The notes below the pieces were generated by a model. The model made no database searches, was not told where the DNA came from, and saw only the letters and a list, made by a program, of their open reading frames with translations. The position numbers and the translations under genes are program-made. A stretch of DNA of 64,000 bases, from positions 1,674,001 to 1,738,000 of the forward strand of contig JAHLEZ010000001.1 in NCBI GenBank assembly GCA_020726505.1. The letters are read 5' to 3'. Numbering within the stretch: the stretch's first letter is position 1; each line of letters begins with the position of its first letter. Of the stretch, positions 46,066 to 57,054 are shown piece after piece. This stretch comes from Leptodontidium sp. MPI-SDFR-AT-0119. Lineage: Eukaryota; Ascomycota; Leotiomycetes; Helotiales; Leptodontidiaceae.

Positions 46066-47017
46066 ATGCGTTCCTCAATCCTCCTCGGTTTGGGCGCCAT
46101 CGTTGGCATGACCGTCGCTACAGTTGATACCAACACCTTGTATGCTACGACCACCGTCACCGTTATTCACTGTGAGCCAACCCATACTGGTAAGTTCTAT
46201 CTATTTCTCAAAGATTCCTCGATCTCCTGTTCTTCAATCGCGAAGATCGAGATTGCCCCGAAACGCGATTGTTGACTTAACCTTTACGCGATCTTGGCTG
46301 ACCTTCACATCATCAGACTGCATTGGTGGCAGCGTTACTATCCTCACTACCGTCAGCTCTACTGAGTGTCTCACCACTGCTACCCCAGCCCCAGTCGTTA
46401 CTCCCATCTACTCGGCTCCTCCAGTCGTTGAGAGTTCGGCTTCAACCCCCGCCCCGGTTCCAAGTATGTATATCCTCATTTGGCCCATCCCTGACGGCCA
46501 ACACGTGTCTCCGGATCTCATAAGGATGGACGAAGGCTAACTTTCATGAAGGCTCTACTTCTGAGGTCCCAAGCTCGACCATTGAGGTTCCAGGTATGTA
46601 CCCCCTCTCTTCTCTGGCCCCAAAGATATGCCAGACGCGCCTCTCAGGACATAAAGAGCTAACTTCCACGAAGGTGCCACCGATGTCACCAGCTCTACCG
46701 CTGAGGGTGTCCCAAGCTCCACTAGCATCCAGACTGGTTCCACTGAAGTCCAATCCACCTTGACTACCGTCTCATCCGAGTCTCCAAGCTATGTCCCTGT
46801 TATCACTCCGGTCTACAGCAACAACTCCGAGTCTGTCACTGCGACTGGTACCCCAACAACCACCACTGCTGTAGTCGTTACGACCCCAGCTACCAACTAC
46901 AGCCCAACTGCTCCTGGCCCATCTGCTACGCAGAGCGGTGCGAGTGCTGCCGCTAACGTGGTTGTTCCAGGACTCACCTTGGGCCTCCTCGCTCTCGGTG
47001 CCTACCTCTTCGGATAA
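46066..47017 (+). CDS. GPI-anchored Ser/Thr-rich cell-surface protein
   Basis: Four exons (46066-46189, 46317-46463, 46552-46593, 46674-47017) give 218 residues. A signal peptide starts the protein (MRSSILLGLGAIVGMTVAT). It is followed by a short region with two or three Cys, then Ser/Thr/Pro/Val-rich sequence suited to O-mannosylation. The C-terminus is a GPI signal: small residues (SGASAAAN) then a hydrophobic tail (VVVPGLTLGLLALGAYLFG). It should sit in the plasma membrane or be transferred to wall glucan. All three introns are phase 1, so exons 2 and 3 (147 and 42 nt) can be added or lost without changing frame. Introns 2 and 3 resemble each other, showing a tandem exon-intron duplication. 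No enzyme domain is seen. Confidence 0.88.
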
Positions 47018-48129
47018 ACATATCACCATTTTCGGATCTCTGATCGTGCAAACAAAACATGGATGGACAGGTCAAAGGAGGCAAAATGCATTGGGAGGGT
47101 TTTCGTGTAAGATATATGGAGATACCTGATGGTCATGGAGCTTTTCTTCTTTCTCTCACACACACTTGTTACTTTGTTGATCGGAATCAAAATGGAAATG
47201 CGGGAGGGATTCTTGAGATGCGAAATATTTGCGAGAGAAGCTTGTTGATTGTTGATTGATGGCATTTTTGAGTCGCACGCACGGTAATCAGTCATTTTTC
47301 TATCTAGCTGGCTTTCTCTGGCTGGGCATGGTGATAAGATGGTTGCATCGTTGCACTGGCTCTTTTTTCTCTGAATGCTCATGATATGAGGAAGTAAATA
47401 AAAAATACAAAAACACTACAACCCAATGAAGTACCTTGGCGATTGTGAGCTTATCATAGGGTGCCCTGCCTTGCTTCATGTGTTACGAGCGTCATCTTGC
47501 TGATGCCTCGAGACTCGTACGAACAGATGTACTATACCCTGAAGCATTAGTATGATCGTTTTCCAAACTGCTTCATCAGCGAGACAGAACGTACTGCGGC
47601 TATTTATTCTAAGAGCCAAAAGCACCCAAAACAACTTTGAGCTTGGGGCCTCCCCAGCGAGTTCAATCATGAAGGACGATTGAGTACTTTGCAGCTTGCA
47701 GATTATAAGTTGGAGCAAGGAAAGCGTAAGCCCTGCCTCTGCCCAGATTTCTGGCAATGCTGGCCCGTAAATTCAGTCAGATTGCTAGTCAGAAATATTC
47801 GGATATGAAGGAGTACTATAAGGAATCAATACGATTTTATAGCAAAAATGGACAAAGGAATCAAACATACGACCAATCATGTCAACGAGGATGGTGGGAA
47901 GAACAGAAGCAATCTAAGCAAGATGAGGACTCGCTTTAAATTATATTATTCTATTCCATTACAGTTTTCTATCCCGTCAAACATGAACACGCCGCGCATT
48001 TCTAACACAAGAACTCCTCCAAATACCCCCAAAAGCACTTGAAAATAAATGTACACACAGCCCTCCAACCAGAAACAAACACTCTTTTCCAAGCAACAGG
48101 CCTCAAGTAGTCGGACGAGGAACATGAAA
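47018..48129. other. Intergenic region, convergent 3' ends
   Basis: About 1.1 kb between the GPI-protein gene (+) and a coiled-coil gene (-). No gene-like ORF (119 codons at most). Confidence 0.5.
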
Positions 48130-49539
48130 CTAATACCCCGCCGGACTTTGCCCCCTCCTCTTTGACAATCCCGATCTCGATCCCTTTCTAGAAACCCTCA
48201 AGTCCCTCAAGGTATCATTCAAATCCTTGAGATTCCACGTCGATTTCTCATCCATATTATCGAGTTTAGTATCGAGCTGTCCGAACCGATTCAGCATCGT
48301 CTGTTGTCCCTTCTCCAACTGATCGATCTTGCCGGAGATCCCTCTAGCTGTGCTCTCGAATTGATACGTGCGGACGGGGTCATCGTACGGGTAGTGTGTC
48401 GTGGTTTTGTAGGGTACGGTTTGGTTATTCTGGAAGGCGTTGAGGTTTGCTGGTGGGTAGATGAGTGGTTGACTGGCGTAGCTAGCTCTTCCACTGAGCT
48501 GAAGACTTGGAGGATAGACCATGCCGTTGCTGTATCCATTTCCATTTCCAAACCCATATGGATATCTAATAGCACCACCAGCGCCATGATTCCGTCCTCT
48601 CCTCGTCCTATGCCTACTCCGGCTCCGACTCCTACTCCTCCGTCTCGACCTCCTCTCCCTTCCCCTTCCCCTCTTATCCTTTAGCCTCTCTCTCTCCTTC
48701 TCCTCCTTAATACTCTTCTCTTTCCGTTCCCTCTCCTCAATCATCCTCTCCAAAACCCCCACCTTCTCCAAAACAACCTCCTTCATCCCCTCAACCAAAC
48801 CCTCCATCTCCTCCCTTCTCATCCTCTCCTTCTCCTTTCTCTTCCTCTCCCCATCCTCCCACCTCAACCTCTCCAACTCCCCCTTCTCTCTCTCCCTCTC
48901 CTCCTTTTCCTTCCACACGACCTCACTCGCGCCCAAAGAAGACAGATCAGGATTAGGATCAGGATCAGGAAGAAACCTCTTCCTTAAATTCTCCCCGAAC
49001 TCAAGCCGCGCCTCGATCTTCTCATTCAACACCTTTTCAGCACGTTTCTCCTCTGCGGCTTCACGAGCTGCTTTCTGCTCTGCCAGTTGTTGCGTGAGGG
49101 CTTCTTCCTTGGCATTCTTCCAAGCGAGATAGGAGGGGTCTTCGTTGCTCTTGCTCGTTTTGGATGCAGTGGGCGGAGGTGAGGGTGTGGGTGAGGATGA
49201 GGGAGGAGTGTAGTTGGCGGGAGGCCAGGGAGCGTATGCGGATATTGTAGCGTATGGATCTTGTGAGTAGGGATCGAGTTGGGTTGGTAGCCATGGCGGA
49301 GAGGTAGTTGCGTACATTGGGAGCAATGAGGTTGTGGGGGGCGGTTGGGAAGGGAGGTTCTTAGTAGTACTGCTGGATGGGCGTTTGGTTCTGGAGATTA
49401 GGTGGGGTGGGAGAGGAGAGTTGGAATTCCGAGGGTGGGAGGATTGGTAGGGGCAGTGGATCCGAGTTGATGTTATGTCTTCGGGTTCTTTTTTTGGTTT
49501 GTGAATCTTCTTTGGCGGTTTGGGGGGATAGAAGCACAT
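48130..49539 (-). CDS. Charged coiled-coil, Arg/Ser-rich protein, function unknown
   Basis: A single exon of 469 codons. The first 140 residues are Pro/Ser/Thr-rich and disordered. Residues about 145-310 are very rich in Glu, Lys and Arg with heptad-like spacing and should form a long coiled coil (AEQKAAREAAEEKRAEKV). It ends in an Arg-Ser block (RRSRRRSRSRSRSR) reminiscent of nuclear speckle or RNA-associated proteins. The C-terminal 130 residues are Tyr/Gly/Asn-rich, then a second short helix (ISGKIDQLEKGQQTMLNRF) and a basic tail. No enzyme motif or membrane segment. Codon pattern and the absence of stops through a long charged region support a real gene. The family is not recognised; a nuclear RNA-associated role is only a guess from composition. 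Confidence 0.72.
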   Translation of the reverse strand: MCFYPPKPPKKIHKPKKEPEDITSTRIHCPYQSSHPRNSNSPLPPHLISRTKRPSSSTTKNLPSQPPPTTSLLPMYATTSPPWLPTQLDPYSQDPYATISAYAPWPPANYTPPSSSPTPSPPPTASKTSKSNEDPSYLAWKNAKEEALTQQLAEQKAAREAAEEKRAEKVLNEKIEARLEFGENLRKRFLPDPDPNPDLSSLGASEVVWKEKEEREREKGELERLRWEDGERKRKEKERMRREEMEGLVEGMKEVVLEKVGVLERMIEERERKEKSIKEEKERERLKDKRGRGRERRSRRRSRSRSRSRHRTRRGRNHGAGGAIRYPYGFGNGNGYSNGMVYPPSLQLSGRASYASQPLIYPPANLNAFQNNQTVPYKTTTHYPYDDPVRTYQFESTARGISGKIDQLEKGQQTMLNRFGQLDTKLDNMDEKSTWNLKDLNDTLRDLRVSRKGSRSGLSKRRGQSPAGY

Positions 49540-50129
49540 TTTTCTGGCTGAGAGGTAAGCTGGTAGGGCTTGGTTTGCTCTGAATGTGGATATGAAGTTG
49601 ATTGGATTGATAACTGGGAGTTGTGAAGTTCCGGAGGAAGAGGAGACTAGAAGCTGGCTTTTCTATTGACCGTACCAGAAAGGAAATTCAGAATTGTCTT
49701 CTAGAAACACTAGTAGCTGGAAATAGCTTCACTTCTCGAACCCTCACACGGGCCCTTGCAGGAGCCCTTACCCAAGATCTCAAAGACCTTCAGATGAGAC
49801 TGACTGAGAAGAAGAATGTTCCGGGTTGTACTCAAAGTCCCAAAGGCCTTCAGACGAAACTGACTGTCAAAGATGTCTCACACAAGAACCTGGAGTACTA
49901 TGCCAGGATACCATTCTTTCCAAAGGGATGGTAACTCACATTCTAGAAGTCTATATCTTTGCTTTGCACCACGTACGTAGCGTCTAGCATTGTCTGAAAT
50001 GCACACTCCCGCAACAGAGCCCTGTACCGTCTCGGGCCTCAGAAAGCTTCATCCATTCAGAGCTTGGCTTCTGGCTTCTTTGTTTTCTTCGAATTGTTTT
50101 GCCAAGCGATCTCTTAGCGATCTCATCAA
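49540..50129. other. Intergenic region
   Basis: About 590 bp. A 103-codon ORF at 49623 contains an imperfect direct repeat (about 49768-49800 and 49837-49870, sharing CCTTCAGA and ACTGACTG). No family resemblance; probably not coding. Confidence 0.4.
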
Positions 50130-51866
50130 CAAATCGACCCACAACGCACTTGTCTTGAACAAAGAAGTGAGAAATGGCTTACAGGCTTCCGGGCCTTGCC
50201 TGACTCAATGACGATGTTGAATACTGCAGGGACTTTGGCTTTGAAACCTTCTTCTGTAATTTTTTTAGGTGTATGGATCAGGTAGCTTTTCCCTCCACAT
50301 ATCTCTGCGGTCTTCTCGTAGCCAACTAACTTCCCAGCCAAGACTAGAGCTTCTGAGACCGCCCTTTGGGCTCTCTTGTATGGTGTATTGTTGCATCTAG
50401 AGCTAGGCATTGGAATATTCGCTGCCGCCATGGTGCACACCTTGTCGTTGATGACGGAGATCAGGATGCTTCATTCCGTATCTGTACATTGTCTCAACTT
50501 CGGCAAGAGAGAAGTCGAATGCGGAGCCCCCTTCAAGACACACAATCTTCTTGCGGGAAGGACTGGTACCGAATGAATCTTCCAGCGATGGAAGCTTGTA
50601 GGCACAATGGGCTGGAATTGACCCAACCCAACCCCCATAGTCGCGTGAGTTTCGGCATCAAGACGAAGTCTGGCATGTTTCACTAGGAAGGCACTGCGTG
50701 AAACTTCCATGGTGTTACTCTTTCGGAGACATAGAATATGCTACCATCTTCTGGCGGCGCAAATTCATGCAGTGTCTTCCTGATCAAATCAAAGGTTCTT
50801 GCGTAATTCATTGGTATTGGGTCTCTTTTTGCTGCTTCGGCAGAGCTGGCCCCGTTTTGAATGTGCTCGCTTTGATATCTTTGACATACTCCAAGGATGT
50901 ATCGTACTGGCAGTAAAAAGCGCTTCACTCAATTGAGAAGCCACAACTTTGATAACTCCAATGATTCCAAGTGCTAGGTTAGCGCTGCTCTTACCTAGTC
51001 CCTCCGTTGATATGTCGACTTGAATAATCCTGATATTTGCATTTCACTTTGGCTCTTCGCTATAATAGAGAATCCAGTTCAATCTAGCACCAAGCACCAA
51101 GACGACATCAGCACTTTTCCGATTTGCAGATCTCGCCGAAGCAGTGTTTGATGGATGTGAATCTGGCAAGACACCCTCTCCCATTGGTGTTGGGAGAAAT
51201 GTCATCTTGCTGTGGTCGATCAATTTCCGCATGACGACCTCCGCCTGGGCATATGCAGCCCCTTTCCAATCACAACAAGAGATGATTTTGCCGACTTGAG
51301 AAGCCGCACGACAAGTTGTGTTTCTCCGGGTCGGGGCCAGCCTTAGGTGTTGTAGGAACAACATTCGTAGATATTTACTCTCTCTGCCCTTTGAATCACA
51401 TCCGTAGGTTAATCCACAAACAAAGACCCTCCTCTGCCGTGCCATGAAGTTCTGTATGCATTCGTGAGAGATTGAGGTATCGAATCGAGGGTTGTTCGGA
51501 TGGCAATCTTCGTATTGGACGAGAGTAGGGAAATGGCGTCCAGCTCTTGGAAGACTCCCTTCGTCATCAGGTGAGTCTCATTTCATCCAGCCAGGAGAAG
51601 GAGTAATGGGAAAGCATTTGCAGAAGTATTTTGAACTTCAGCTACATCATGCCCACCACCAAGCATACATCAGGCGGTCCGGTCAAGTAACTGCAAGCCG
51701 TTGCGCATAGCTAGCTGCCTGTTCACTGTGGTAAGCCACGAAGAAGATACCGAGGGCAGTTGCTTCTTCTGTGATTTGAACGACGGATATTCCAACAAGG
51801 ACGAATATAATTTCACAGCTCCGTAAGAGCTCGAGCTATCAAGGCTGCTCCTGTTGGTGGAGCCAT
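50130..51866 (-). pseudogene. Decayed 2-hydroxyacyl-CoA lyase-type ThDP enzyme
   Basis: Fragments in all three minus-strand frames line up in family order from 51866 down. The N-terminal segment runs from TGAALIARALTEL to GIFFVAYHSEQAASYA. Next come NAFPLLLLAG, MTKGVFQELDAISLL, RGGSLFVDLPTDVIQ, GKIISCCDWKGAAYAQAE, ADVVLVLGARLNWIL, NIRIIQVDIS, MNYARTFDLIRKTLHEF and ARLRLDAETHATMGVGLG. Last are KKIVCLEGGSAFDFS and VPAVFNIVIESGKARK. This is the whole length of a HACL1/oxalyl-CoA decarboxylase-type enzyme (about 570 residues), but several frameshifts and stops separate the pieces. The ThDP/Mg motif GDSAFG reads GGSAFD, losing the metal-binding Asp, and AYGY reads ACSY. Family members cleave 2-hydroxyacyl-CoA in peroxisomal alpha-oxidation or act on related CoA thioesters. 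The gene is dead as written, and the damage is too spread out to be sequencing error. Confidence 0.88.
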
Positions 51867-52299
51867 TGTTGACATTGATAGTTCGGAAATTTAAAAGTCG
51901 GAAGCTGTCCAAGGCCGAGGCGTTCAGATAAGGAGCTGATAAGACAGGGGTGGACAGCCATAACTAGGATATATTTATATTTGTATTTACATTTATATTT
52001 ATACCTTGCCAGAAGCTATTGGTACCAATGGTGATTCCCTTTTACCAGACAGTGAATGTCATGAGTTATGAATAATGTGTGTACAGTCAGGGTGCAAAAC
52101 AACACAATCACGCAGCTATGCGTTGGGCGGGTCCTACATCGCTGGCCGCTCCTAATCAACCGGACACCAGTCAACACTTACTGAAACAAAGACCTTGATC
52201 GACACGTCAACACCACAGCATTGCCCACCATTCTCTGCGAAGCCCTAGACAAACCCGCAACTGAACAGCCGCAGCAATCGCAATAGCACACAATCCAAA
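51867..52299. other. Short intergenic region, divergent
   Basis: About 430 bp upstream of both the decayed ThDP gene (-) and the SH3BGR-like gene (+). It contains an AT-rich TATTTA-type repeat at about 51970-52003. No gene seen. Confidence 0.5.
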
Positions 52300-53323
52300 A
52301 TGTCCGAATCCGCCCCAAAGACAACATACTCCAACGACCCCGCGCTCTACCTCTACACCTCCCTCACATCTGGCTCCTCCCATATCGTCACCGCTACCTC
52401 GCGGATGGAGACAATCCTGAAGGCAAATCGCATCCCGTTCAAGGCAATCGATATCGCTACAGATGAGAAGGCACGCATGCTCTGGGGCCGGAGAGCTGGG
52501 AAGGATGAGTCTGGACGGCAGAGGAAGATACCAGGACTCGTACAAATGGGGCTTGTTGTAGGAGTAAGACACTCCTTTCTGGGACATAAGACACATAGGC
52601 TAACTAGTCCAGGATCTTGTGGAGATCGAGGACTGGAATGAATATGGAGAACTGAAGCAACATGTCACTATCGTCCCTGTTCCTGGAGCCCCAGTAGCGA
52701 AAGTCCTCCCCAAGACCACAGCCGCGCCGGCAAAGGCACCCGTTTCTCAAGAGAACAAGAAGCCCGAGTCTTCTTCGGCACCAGAGACATCAAAAGCTGC
52801 TGAACCTGCGAAATCACCTACCACCGACGCTTCTCCAGCTTTAGCACTAAGACAAATCGGACAAGAGGCTGCCCAGAAGGCGAAGGATGGCAAGAAGAAG
52901 GCTGTAGAGACATTCAGTGGTGTTGGCCAAGCAGAAGCTCCGAAGGAATCGAAGGAGTCGAAAGAGCCAGAGGAGCCCAAGGAGGCAGAGAAAGCTATAC
53001 CAGCCCCTATTGCTGTTCCAGAGAAAGCAACCGAGACACACACTGTCGAGAGCACAGCGTCACTTCAATCACCTACATCAACTGCCTGGAAGGCATCTGG
53101 AGACAAGAAACACACGCCACGAAACTCGATTGACAAGGTCGAATCAATACAATCACCAAACTCCACAGCCTGGAGACCAACAGATGTCAACCCACCAATC
53201 TTGACTCATAGAGGATCCACTGTATCTGATGCTTCGGCGGAGGAAATCAAGAAGATCGAGGAGGAAGAGAGCATTCCCGAGGAAGATGAAGATGAAGAGG
53301 AGGAGTCGTCTGACGAAGATTGA
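52300..53323 (+). CDS. SH3BGR/thioredoxin-fold protein with acidic tail
   Basis: Two exons (52300-52563 and 52613-53323) give 324 residues. Residues about 12-105 match the SH3-binding glutamic-acid-rich family, a glutaredoxin-like fold: ALYLYTSLTSG, TSRMETILKANRIPFKAIDIATD, RKIPGLVQMGLVVGDLVEIEDWNEYGEL. No CxxC redox motif exists, as usual in this family, so it is unlikely to act as an oxidoreductase. The rest is low complexity: Ala/Pro/Lys-rich, a run of Glu-Ser-Lys repeats, two copies of the motif QSPxSTAW (near residues 210 and 240), and a very acidic end (EEDEDEEEESSDED). The 49-nt intron has a GCTAAC branch and falls inside GLVVG|DLVE, conserved in the family. Probably cytosolic; a scaffold or adaptor role is inferred. 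Confidence 0.87.
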
Positions 53324-54068
53324 TGATTGATTTATTGGCTTTGGAGTTTATGTCTGATCAATACCATTTTGTCCTGCTGCTGGTTCTTGAACTTCCGGAA
53401 GTCAACCTCGTTCAATTTGCAACCAGTGTTTGGGACTCACGACTCCCAGTGATCAAGGATCAGAAAATACAAGCGCTCGTGACGGCTGTAATTGTCTATG
53501 CCTATATTTCAGTTGAAACTTCTTCTTCCCAGGTCTGTTCGGGCCTTGTCACATTTCATCTACACCACACTCGATCGCTGCATGCACTACTGTTAATAAC
53601 ATAGGTTGTGAGCACAGATTGGGGATCAGTTTTATTCGTCCAGTCTAACGAGCTGCGAAGGAATGCTGCCAGGGCTTTAGTGAGCTACCTCCCTGGGTCT
53701 ACACTCTGACCTTGCCGTGCAAAAACACGGATTCATGTGATATAATTATTGCATCCAAACGCATACCGCAAGTGGCAAAGACTTTCCCCGGCTTTGGATG
53801 GACTTGTTCTTTATGTGTTGTTTTGTAGCTCTGCATCTTTGTTCAATTGTCCAAGTAGTGTTCGCATTTTCTAAAGTCAACCAACAAGTCAGCCGCATCC
53901 GGCCTTGTATCATCCATCGAGTCGTCAAGTCTAAATTGGACAATGAAACAGTCGAAGTACATCCTGTATCCTACGGATTCTGTTCTAAACATCTGCGCTT
54001 ATAACTCCATATATTATCTTGTTACATTGGCCAGTAATACAGCCTAAGAAGTCAAGGACTTCACCAAG
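53324..54068. other. Intergenic region
   Basis: About 745 bp between two plus-strand genes: a 3' UTR and a promoter. Only short ORFs. No gene seen. Confidence 0.5.
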
Positions 54069-56465
54069 ATGTCGAGTGCATCCAGTTCAGGACCATTAGA
54101 ACCCCCCACTACATTGAGTACAGACGATTTAACCTACGGCGTTGAACTAGAATTTGTTTTTGCATTCCATGAAGACCTAATTGTATTTCCAAACGATGCT
54201 GAATACAAAACTTTGAAATGTCTTCCCTATGCCACACGGCAGCTGCAAAGATTCAGCCGAGTCAACCCCATCTTCTCACCCAACAGGACTTATAACAGCT
54301 GGGCCATCGAGTCCAGCGTGCCCGATAAAGTAACAAAAGAAAAACTCAACCCGTGGAAGAAAGAACCGCTCCAGATCGTCGCGAACATTCTGCGGCAGAA
54401 CATTCCGGCCTTTGCATCCCCAAACGCGTCGCGGGATCTCTACGTGCTCGATACGTTGGACAATGCGAATAAAAAGAAACTGGTTTGGGATAACAAAAAA
54501 CAGTGGAAGATCACAAAGGATCATTCAGTATGCGGTGTCGGATCGCAGAATATCGGAAAGTGGCTTCCTGGAAAGGAGATTCAAGTCGATAAATGGGACT
54601 CGCTTGGAGTCGAGCTCGTTTCGCCAGTCCTGAACTCGAATACTCCGAATGACAAAGTGCGGATCTCGGAAATATTGGACACCATCAGGAAAGATGCCAG
54701 TCAGACCGGAGCTTTCATCACGAACCAGTGTGGACTTCATGTCCACGTCCAAGGCCCCGATGCCGCACAGTTCCAAAGGAATCTGAATATGTCAGAGGAC
54801 GACGCCGAGTATCACAAAGCTAAGTCTGGCGAGAACTCGCCATGATACTTTTAGTATACGAGGACGAGATAGCTCGTCTACATCCGCCATGTCGACGCCC
54901 AGGTCATGCGAATGCTCAATACCAATTCCAAAGCAACCGGCTCGGCTTCATGAAGGAAGACCTCGCCAACATATTCCCCAACAACCTAGTCGGTCCAACA
55001 GTCCAGACATCGATCGAGGACTGCGTACACATCGACTGCTCGACCAAAGCCATCAGCCGAAAAGCCACAATCCCTCAGATCCGCGATGGCCTAAGAAAGT
55101 ATTCCGATTCCGACGTCGTCGCCCTCATGAACTGGCCACGCACGATTCGCGTAGGCGGAACGCAGAAACCAGACCGACATCTCGGAGATAAAGACCGCCA
55201 GGTCAACATGACTTACATGATGCGGACGCCAAACCTTCCTCAAACCATAGAGTTCAGACAGGCGAAGGGGTCGCTCATTGGCGAGGATGTGAACCGCTGG
55301 GTTGACTTCTGCATCGGGCTTGTTCGGCTGGCTCATCTCTACGCGGCAGATCCTTCACGTTTCCGTGTTAGGAATTGGGAGGATGTGGCGTTGCCTGATG
55401 GGACGGTTGAGTTGAATAATATTGACGTGTTTGATCTTATGCGGGATATGGAGTTGAGTTCCGAGGCTGTTACTTATTGGGAGGGAAGGGTGGCGACGTA
55501 TGAGGGTTATGTAAAGAATGATGAGTATGACAGACTTGACGACGAGGTACCACCGGATGGATTTGCTAGCATGAGAGGTGGTTCTGGCGGACCGCCTGGT
55601 AAGAGGCAAAGAGATGAGGATGATTTGAGTGAGGAGGATGAGGACAAGAAGAAGCTAAAAGTAAGCTGAAGTCAATTTTGTCGTTGTCCTAGTCCTCCAA
55701 CATCCCAGACCACATCCCATCGTGCTCGGCGCTTCACGTTATGCTTGCCTCTTGATATCTGGGGATAAACTTCGAACACAAACTAACACCCCACAGCTCA
55801 GCCCTCGAACATCAGCCCATATCCTAGCCCTAGCAAGCTCCATAACCACCCCATCAGCAACCCCTCCAGCAATACAGAAACACTACCCCGCGCTCCGCGA
55901 GAATCTATACGACACTGAACGGTACTACTGCCCAGACGAAACTCTGCAATTCGACGGCCTCAGCTGGACAGTCCCCTCCTTCAACGCCGACAACTGGATG
56001 CGCATGGAGACCTCCCACCTCGTCTCCGTCCCACCCGGCTCTCGCCACGACCGCATCGCTCTCTCTCCCTGCAACGCACTCATCCAAGCCATGCGAGCAC
56101 AATACCCCCACTCGCGATTCGCGCACACCAAACCCTACGAGCTCCTCCCGATCATGGACCGCGTGTTCCGCGGTACGGCGAGGGATATCAATGAGGACCA
56201 GATCGTGCAGGTGTTAAGGCAATGGACGGACGGAGAGTTTAATCTCGTGCATGTCACGCCGCGCGATGGACATGGGGTTGCGAGACGGACGGGTAAGATG
56301 GAGGTGCAGATGTTGTGGGGGAGGAATCTGTTTGTGAGGAAGAGACCGGCGACTGGGTTCCAGAGGGATCATTGGGAGAGTTTGAGGCCTGCTACGGAGG
56401 CTGAGAGGGCGGCGAATGGGCGGAAGAGGAGGGCGGGGATTTCGAGAGGTTGGAATTTTGTTTAG
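54069..56465 (+). CDS. Amidoligase-family protein with C-terminal extension
   Basis: The first part (from 54069) holds YGVELEFVF at residues 23-31 and CGLHVHVQ at 221-228, the Glu and His-x-His marks of the Amidoligase_2 family (ATP-grasp-like/glutamine-synthetase fold). The second part (to 55660) continues with ELAMILLVYEDEIARLHP, HIDCSTKAIS and TIEFRQAKGSLIGEDVN, also typical. These parts are in different frames, and the junction lies between about 54747 and 54842. No normal GT-AG intron fits; a GC-AG intron 54754-54824 (71 nt) would give HVHVQVWRELAM, or a base may be missing. A clear 136-nt intron (55661-55796, GTAAGC, ACTAAC, CACAG) then joins in phase to about 220 more residues (YYCPDETLQFDGLSWTVPSF, PIMDRVFRGTARDINEDQ) of unknown fold. 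This last part could instead be a separate gene starting at 55722. Amidoligases form amide bonds to peptides or amino acids; the substrate is unknown. Confidence 0.72.
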
Positions 56466-57054
56466 TGGTGTTGGGGGGTTGAGGTGCATGTAGAGTGTTG
56501 TTGATACCCTATGTTTGTTTTGTTCACTTAGTTCTTAGCCTTGGCATGGGTTTCACGGGTTCTTGTTTTGGTGTGCGGCGAGATATATCTAGATATGTTT
56601 GTTGAGCTCAGAGAATTATCGATAAAGTACAGAGAATTTAACATGCATAATTCAAAAACGAAGCAAATTTTAAGACGAGATGGAGCAAGTGGTGAGTTTC
56701 ACATATTTGAGCGAGAGAGAGAGAGAGAGAGAGAGAGTGTGTGTGTGTGTATCAAGCCGCGGAGTCAAATTCATTATTGTCTAGCTACGTGCGGAGAGCA
56801 GAGATAGGTGCACAAATGAAAACCCTAGAAGTGATTGTCAACACGCACCATCCTATTTATTCAACGCCAGATTACTACAACTTGCTAATCTATCGCAATC
56901 CAAATCCATCTCATTCCATCCCAACCTTCCCATATCATGCCTCCATGCTCCAATCCGCAACCCCGTCATCTGATCATCTCATCATACCCCCCATACGGTC
57001 CGCGAACCACTCCAAAGAAACAAATTTCCAATCCACCGATTTCCCAGCGACCTC
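56466..57054. other. Intergenic region, convergent 3' ends
   Basis: About 590 bp between the amidoligase gene (+) and the methyltransferase gene (-). Holds one compound microsatellite; no gene. Confidence 0.55.
56713..56750. repeat. Compound (GA)n(GT)n microsatellite
   Basis: About 11 GA units switching directly to 7 GT units. Confidence 0.97.
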
